Source: RGIG3701 sp031553595
GTDB taxonomy: Bacteria > Planctomycetota > Planctomycetia > Pirellulales > Thermoguttaceae
Direction: 5' to 3'
DNA length: 64,000 nt
Assembly: GCA_031553595.1 (NCBI GenBank)
Contig: JAVBLI010000034.1
Span: 29,333 to 93,332 of the forward strand
Shown: piece after piece, positions 60,060 to 64,000 of the stretch
How positions within the stretch are numbered: position 1 is the first letter of the stretch
Layout of the letters: every line of letters begins with the position of its first letter
The notes under the pieces: generated by a model
Seen by the model: the letters and a program-made list of their open reading frames with translations, nothing else
Databases searched by the model: none
Told to the model about the DNA's origin: nothing
Position numbers and translations under genes: made by a program

Positions 60060-61622
60060 ATGAAACGCGCGTTTTTATGCCTTTTTTTCACGTTTTGCCT
60101 GACCGCCGCGCCGGCGTTCGCGGCCGTGACGCTTCCGAAAGTGTTTTCGGATCACATGGTGCTGCAGCGCCAGTTACCGGTGCCGGTGTTCGGGCGGGCG
60201 GCCCCGGGCGAGGAAATTTCCGTGACATTCGGGGAAAACACCGTGATGACCACCGCCGGCGAGGACGGAAAGTGGATCGTGCGGCTGCCGGAAATGCAGG
60301 CTAGTGAGGAAGGCCGGACGCTGGTGGTGCAGGGCGAAAACACAGTCACATTCCAGGACGTAGTGGTTGGCGAGGTCTGGTTTTGTTCCGGTCAGTCGAA
60401 CATGGAGTGGCAGTTCGCCAACAGTTTTCGGCCCACGCCCGAAGATCCGGACGAACCGATGATCCGCTTCCTTCGCGTGGGAAAAGGCGTCCGCCCCTTC
60501 CCGGCCGACGATTTTTACGCCGAGAGCGGCACGTGGCTCACCTGCCAGGACGGCCGTTTTAATCAGTGCACCGCCGTGGGTTATTATTTTGCGAAACGCC
60601 TGCGCGACGAGCTGGGTGTGCCCGTGGGCCTGATCGACTGCGCGTGGGGCGGCTCGAACATCGACTCCTGGATTCCGCCGTTCGCGTACGAAGACATTCC
60701 CGAGCTGGAATTCCGCCTCCAGCAGACCACGCAGCAGCAGAAGCAGCTTTTCGAGCAGACGAAACATTTCATCGCCGCGATGGAAAAATGGATTCCCGAA
60801 AACCGCGCGGCCGTGGAAGCAGGAAAGCCCTTCCCCGACGCGCCGCGGACGCCGGACCTGGATGTCGGATGCGGCGCGATGTTCAACGGCATGGTCGCCC
60901 CCATCATCCCTTACGCCATTCGCGGCCTGATCTGGTATCAGGGCGAGTCGAATGCCAGCGACGGCATGGCGTACCATTTCAAGCAGATGGCCATGACCAA
61001 CGCCTGGCGGAAACTCTGGAATCAGCCCGGCGACGCGCGTGACTTCCCGTTTTATTATGTCCAGCTCGCGAATTTCATGGACGCCAATGAAAACCCGGCC
61101 CAGGGCGAATACTGGAACCACATCCGCGACGTGCAGACGCAGTCCATGAAGATCAAGAACGCTGGCATGGCGGTGATCATCGACGTGGGCGACGGGAAAG
61201 ACATCCACCCGCGGAATAAATACGACGTCGGCCGGCGGCTCGCGGCGTGGGCCCTGGCGAAAGATTACGGCAAGAAAATCGAGTATTTCGGCCCGCTGTA
61301 CGAGTCCATGACGGTCGAGGGCGACAAAATCCGCCTCACCTTCACCCACACCTGCGGCGGCATGATCGCCGGCGTCAAAGACGGCCTGAAAGCCCCCGTG
61401 CCCGCCGCGGACGGGAAGCTCAAGCGTTTTTCCATCGCGGGCGAAGACCGGAAATGGCACTGGGCCGACGCCGTAATTGACGGCGACGCGGTGGTCGTTT
61501 CAAGCCCGCAAGTGCCGCACCCCGTGGCGGTGCGCTACGCCTGGTCGAATAACCCCGAAGGCTGCAATCTTTATAACCGGGAAGGCTTCCCCGCGTGCCC
61601 GTTCCGCACGGACGACTGGTAA
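60060..61622 (+). CDS. Exported sialate O-acetylesterase-like protein
   Basis: This 520-residue exported SGNH-hydrolase probably removes acetyl groups from sialic acid or other glycans. The signal peptide is MKRAFLCLFFTFCLTAAPAF. A beta domain (about 22-105) precedes S113 in FCSGQSNMEWQ. The catalytic Asp-His dyad is within DGKDIHPRNKYDVGRRLA. GACGGAGATTTCATC precedes the ATG. In host-associated bacteria such enzymes act in mucin glycan use, which fits the GH99-like gene nearby but is inference. Confidence 0.9.
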   Translation: MKRAFLCLFFTFCLTAAPAFAAVTLPKVFSDHMVLQRQLPVPVFGRAAPGEEISVTFGENTVMTTAGEDGKWIVRLPEMQASEEGRTLVVQGENTVTFQDVVVGEVWFCSGQSNMEWQFANSFRPTPEDPDEPMIRFLRVGKGVRPFPADDFYAESGTWLTCQDGRFNQCTAVGYYFAKRLRDELGVPVGLIDCAWGGSNIDSWIPPFAYEDIPELEFRLQQTTQQQKQLFEQTKHFIAAMEKWIPENRAAVEAGKPFPDAPRTPDLDVGCGAMFNGMVAPIIPYAIRGLIWYQGESNASDGMAYHFKQMAMTNAWRKLWNQPGDARDFPFYYVQLANFMDANENPAQGEYWNHIRDVQTQSMKIKNAGMAVIIDVGDGKDIHPRNKYDVGRRLAAWALAKDYGKKIEYFGPLYESMTVEGDKIRLTFTHTCGGMIAGVKDGLKAPVPAADGKLKRFSIAGEDRKWHWADAVIDGDAVVVSSPQVPHPVAVRYAWSNNPEGCNLYNREGFPACPFRTDDW

Positions 61623-61661
61623 AAGAGCCGCAATTAAAACCCCTGTCAAGTAATTTACTCA

Positions 61662-61784
61662 CAAGAACAGCAGCCGGGAGTGGAGCGGAACGCAGCGACG
61701 CGCAGAGACCGGATAGAATGGTCGGAATTTTCCCCACTTCTATCCGGTCATTCCGTTTCGCTTCATTCCCGGCTGCTGTTCTTG
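61662..61784. repeat. 120-bp intergenic palindromic repeat, copy R8
   Basis: CAAGAACAGCAGCCGGGAG on the left and CATTCCCGGCTGCTGTTCTTG on the right are inverted, with inner GAGACCGGATAGAAT and TTCTATCCGGTCAT. It fills the gap between two convergent genes and could act as a bidirectional terminator. The long arm is on the left. Confidence 0.9.
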
Positions 61785-61795
61785 CGTTTAACAAC

Positions 61796-63049
61796 TTACC
61801 GATATCCCAAAATCTGGTCCGCCATCCAACGCGCCTCGCCATGCGTCAAGTCGGGGACGGTGAACAGTTCCCGATCCTGAAAATCGACGAATGTGATTTT
61901 CCAGCCGCTCGTTGTCTGGCCGACGGATGGACGCCAAGCGGCCCTGGCTTCATGCGGCGCGATGACCATTTCCCGGCAATTTTCCAGCGAATAACGCCAC
62001 GTGCGTCCGATGCCGAACATCGTCGCGCGGCACACGGCCTCATGGCGCCCGAACAGCCAGTGAATGCAGAAAAACGGCGCGAAAAGCGTGCAAAACCAGG
62101 TCAGGAAAAATCCGAGGCCGATGACTTCGAACGGGATCAAAAACACGAACAGAAACCACCATTCTCCGCTGAAGAATTTCGGCGCGTTCTCCACAGACGT
62201 GAAACCCCAGAGCGTCAGGACGAACACGGAGACGATGCCGTTCCAAAAGAGCGTGATGAAGGTCGTGAAGCCCAGCCCAAGCAAGGACAACACGCCGCGG
62301 TACTGGAACGCCGTCGCGTCGTAATCCGATTTCATCCGCCACCGGCAGTCGCTGGGCGGCTCGACGCGCTGCGGCCGCGCGTTCCACGCAATGGTGACGG
62401 CGTCCTGCGTGTCCTCGTCATCTTCCTCTTCTTCATCCTCTTCCTCTTCCACGAGTCGGGCCAGCGTCTCCGCTGACTTCCCGGCCAGGGCCGCCAGCGT
62501 CTGGTTCAGGTCGTACGCCAGCCACTGAGCCTCCGCGAGATCCTTCGCCGAAAGCTCGATCGGCTTGCCGTCCGTCACCGCCTCAACGCCGTGCGAAACA
62601 CTGTTTTTGTCCTCGCCTGCCTTCTCCGTCACGTGCACATACCGGATTTCTTTCAGCGGCACCCGCCGGGATGATATCCGCAACAGAACGCGGTATTCGC
62701 TCGCCAGGCCGTCGTCATCCAGCCGCACGGTCTGTCGGCCGAACACCACTGCCATCAGCGCACAGAACACCGCCACCCACGCGGCCCAAAACGGTATCGC
62801 GAAACAAAACATGAAAAACGTCGGCTCCGCCATGACCTTCATGGCGAGCTTCACGCAGCCGGCAGTCCATGCCGTGAGCCATAACGCCATGAAACCGCCG
62901 CCGGCGAGACTCCCGGCCAGCATCCTCTTCTCCCGCAGTGTTACCCCCGCGTTATTTTTTTCATAATGATACGAAAGCGTCCGCGGCTGCGGCGGCACTT
63001 TCGGCTCGGCGGCTTTTTTCGGTTCCGGTTTCACACGTCTGGCGGCCAT
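61796..63049 (-). CDS. Internally duplicated membrane protein with acidic hinge
   Basis: This 417-residue protein starts at ATG 63049 behind AAGGAAAAACC. The Lys/Pro-rich N-terminus leads to two membrane segments and a beta domain (RQTVRLDDDGLASEYRVLLR, with EIRYVHV). An acidic run (EEEEDEEEEDDEDT, about 205) follows, then two more membrane segments and a similar beta domain (HEAVCRATMFGIGRTWRYSL). The two halves align in segment order and in a GW-x-I/V-type core. The small beta domains recall bacterial PH-like domains. No function is recognised; an integral-membrane location is certain from hydrophobicity. Confidence 0.65.
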   Translation of the reverse strand: MAARRVKPEPKKAAEPKVPPQPRTLSYHYEKNNAGVTLREKRMLAGSLAGGGFMALWLTAWTAGCVKLAMKVMAEPTFFMFCFAIPFWAAWVAVFCALMAVVFGRQTVRLDDDGLASEYRVLLRISSRRVPLKEIRYVHVTEKAGEDKNSVSHGVEAVTDGKPIELSAKDLAEAQWLAYDLNQTLAALAGKSAETLARLVEEEEDEEEEDDEDTQDAVTIAWNARPQRVEPPSDCRWRMKSDYDATAFQYRGVLSLLGLGFTTFITLFWNGIVSVFVLTLWGFTSVENAPKFFSGEWWFLFVFLIPFEVIGLGFFLTWFCTLFAPFFCIHWLFGRHEAVCRATMFGIGRTWRYSLENCREMVIAPHEARAAWRPSVGQTTSGWKITFVDFQDRELFTVPDLTHGEARWMADQILGYR

Positions 63050-63086
63050 GGTTTTTCCTTTCCATAAGGTTCGAATTTTCGTTTTC

Positions 63087-63138
63087 ATTATAATTCATCC
63101 GCACGCCGCTTGCAAGACGAATCGCCGCGAGGTAAAAT
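63087..63138. promoter_or_regulatory. Divergent promoters sharing one palindromic -35 box
   Basis: TTGCAA at 63110-63115 is its own reverse complement. To the right, 17 bases separate it from TAAAAT (63133-63138), directing the GH99-like gene. To the left, 17 bases separate it from TATAAT on the minus strand (63087-63092), directing the gene at 63049. The two polymerases would compete for the same hexamer. Confidence 0.65.
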
Positions 63139-63171
63139 GAGTGGAGAGCACATCCAAAATAGATGTATACC

Positions 63172-63293
63172 CAAGAACAGCAGCCGGGAGTGTAGCGTTA
63201 GCGCAGAGACCGGATTGAAGAGGTGAAAAACCCGGTTATTCTATCCGGTCTCTTCGCGTCACTCCGTTCCGCTGCGCTCCCGGCTGCTGTTTC
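63172..63293. repeat. 120-bp intergenic palindromic repeat, copy R9
   Basis: CAAGAACAGCAGCCGGGAG on the left and CTCCCGGCTGCTGTT on the right are inverted, with inner GAGACCGGATTGAA and TTCTATCCGGTCTC. It lies within the predicted leader of the GH99-like gene, only 32 bases from the start codon, so it is probably transcribed. Confidence 0.9.
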
Positions 63294-63324
63294 CCCGCCG
63301 CAACCATTTTTTTGCATTTAACCC

Positions 63325-64000
63325 ATGAAAACATTACTCCGCATCCTTTTTCTGACATTTATCGCATCCCCGCTGCTTGAAATTCCATCTTTCGCGGCGG
63401 AAAATCAGCCGGAAGTCCCGGCGGTGAGCGTCCGCCAGAACAGCTTTCAGTCGGACTGCCCGATCATCCGCGCCGAGCGTCCGTTCCGCTTCACGGCGGT
63501 GGTGGAAACGCAAGACGCGCGGGAAACGTCGGCGTACGCATGCCGGGTCATCATGCCGGAGGACGGGAGCATGTGCGGGGAAGCGCGGTCTGAGCAGACG
63601 TCGCGCGGCGTGACGCTTTACACCTGGGACGCCGTGTGCGCCCAGGCGGGGGAAAAAACGTTCACGCTGGAGCTCTCGGCGGAGGGCAAGCCGGTGCAAA
63701 AAGTGGAAATTTCACAGGCCGTGCTGCCGCCGCGTGCGGTGGAAAAGCTGGATTATATCCCCCAGCCGCGGCCGGTGAAGACGGACATTCTCGTGGGGGC
63801 GCACAACTGCCCGCTCTGGGAACGCCAGCGCGCCCACCTCTGGGATCAGGTGGTGAAAAAGCATCAGGAACGCACGCCGGCGTTGGGGATTTACTCGCAG
63901 GATAACCCCGAAATCGCGGACTGGGAGACGAAATGGGCCGTCGAGCACGGCATCTCCTTTTTCATTTACTGCTGGTACCGTACGTCGCAGGGCGGGGCCA
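63325..64000 (+). CDS. Exported GH99/WbsX-like glycan-active protein (partial)
   Basis: The frame is open to the right edge, so at least 225 residues are seen and the C-terminus is missing. A signal peptide (LLRILFLTFIASPLLEIPSF) is followed by a beta region and then GAHNCPLWERQRAHLWDQVV and IADWETKWAVEHGISFFIYC, the opening of the TIM-barrel family that includes GH99-like and WbsX-type proteins of glycan processing. No ribosome site of good quality precedes ATG 63325. Confidence 0.7.
   Translation, partial: MKTLLRILFLTFIASPLLEIPSFAAENQPEVPAVSVRQNSFQSDCPIIRAERPFRFTAVVETQDARETSAYACRVIMPEDGSMCGEARSEQTSRGVTLYTWDAVCAQAGEKTFTLELSAEGKPVQKVEISQAVLPPRAVEKLDYIPQPRPVKTDILVGAHNCPLWERQRAHLWDQVVKKHQERTPALGIYSQDNPEIADWETKWAVEHGISFFIYCWYRTSQGGA

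Noticed and set aside
1..64000. tRNA, rRNA, CRISPR arrays, integrases, transposases, restriction or toxin-antitoxin genes
   Set aside because: I looked for T-loop-like motifs, regular direct repeats and the characteristic protein motifs and saw none I could support.

Overview
The window reads as a chromosomal segment of a Gram-negative bacterium, most probably from the Planctomycetota or a close relative in the PVC group. This is inferred from several features together: two exported proteins with PEP-CTERM tails (PEPATWVMLL), a PurS-like N-terminus on PurL, autotransporter-like proteins, paired von Willebrand A (VWA) membrane proteins, sialate O-acetylesterase and GH99-like enzymes, and a GDYXXLXY/DUF2157 pair. 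Both ends cut genes (purL on the left, a GH99-like gene on the right). I found no tRNA, rRNA, CRISPR array, transposase or prophage gene.

Layout. 1-4400: purL and alaS on the minus strand. 4574-8705: an AtpZ-like gene, then two tandem paralogous PEP-CTERM proteins behind a consensus promoter. 8824-17124: a complete F1Fo ATP synthase operon on the minus strand in canonical order (atpI-B-E-F-H-A-G-D-C). 17639-27778: a coiled-coil membrane protein, uvrB, then an exported hydrolase, a CcsA-like cytochrome c biogenesis protein, surE and a CAP-domain protein. 27789-39177: a minus-strand chain of seven genes: a GDYXXLXY protein, a DUF2157-like protein, galM, a 1344-residue zinc-ribbon/cyclase-like protein, its VWA partner, a small exported protein and a His/Cys-rich beta-propeller protein. 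39693-52896: pheA, a large autotransporter, pckA, two exported Cys-rich proteins (one metallothionein-like), tadA, an RlmM-like methyltransferase, a HAD hydrolase and a decayed autotransporter. 52919-64000: a three-gene operon (PQQ-propeller membrane protein, BatA-like VWA protein, second VWA protein), a sialate O-acetylesterase, an internally duplicated membrane protein and a GH99-like protein.

The most striking content is non-coding. A roughly 110-126 bp imperfect palindrome with ends CAAGAACAGCAGCCGGGA / TCCCGGCTGCTGTTCTTG occurs nine times, always between genes, plus one degenerate copy and one isolated half-site. Independently, five spacers of the ATP synthase operon carry inverted repeats of four or five unrelated sequence families, and one of these families recurs at 50 kb. 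These look like several families of mobile or structural palindromes tolerated in essential-operon spacers.

Most of the recognisable promoters are of the sigma-70 type with 17-bp spacing (for example TTGACA-17-TATAAT at 5058-5086). At 63.1 kb two divergent promoters share one palindromic -35 box. Protein-level candidates for new biology are the metallothionein-like exported protein with its Cys-rich neighbour, and the zinc-ribbon/cyclase-like protein with its VWA partner, which share a domain directly after the membrane anchor.
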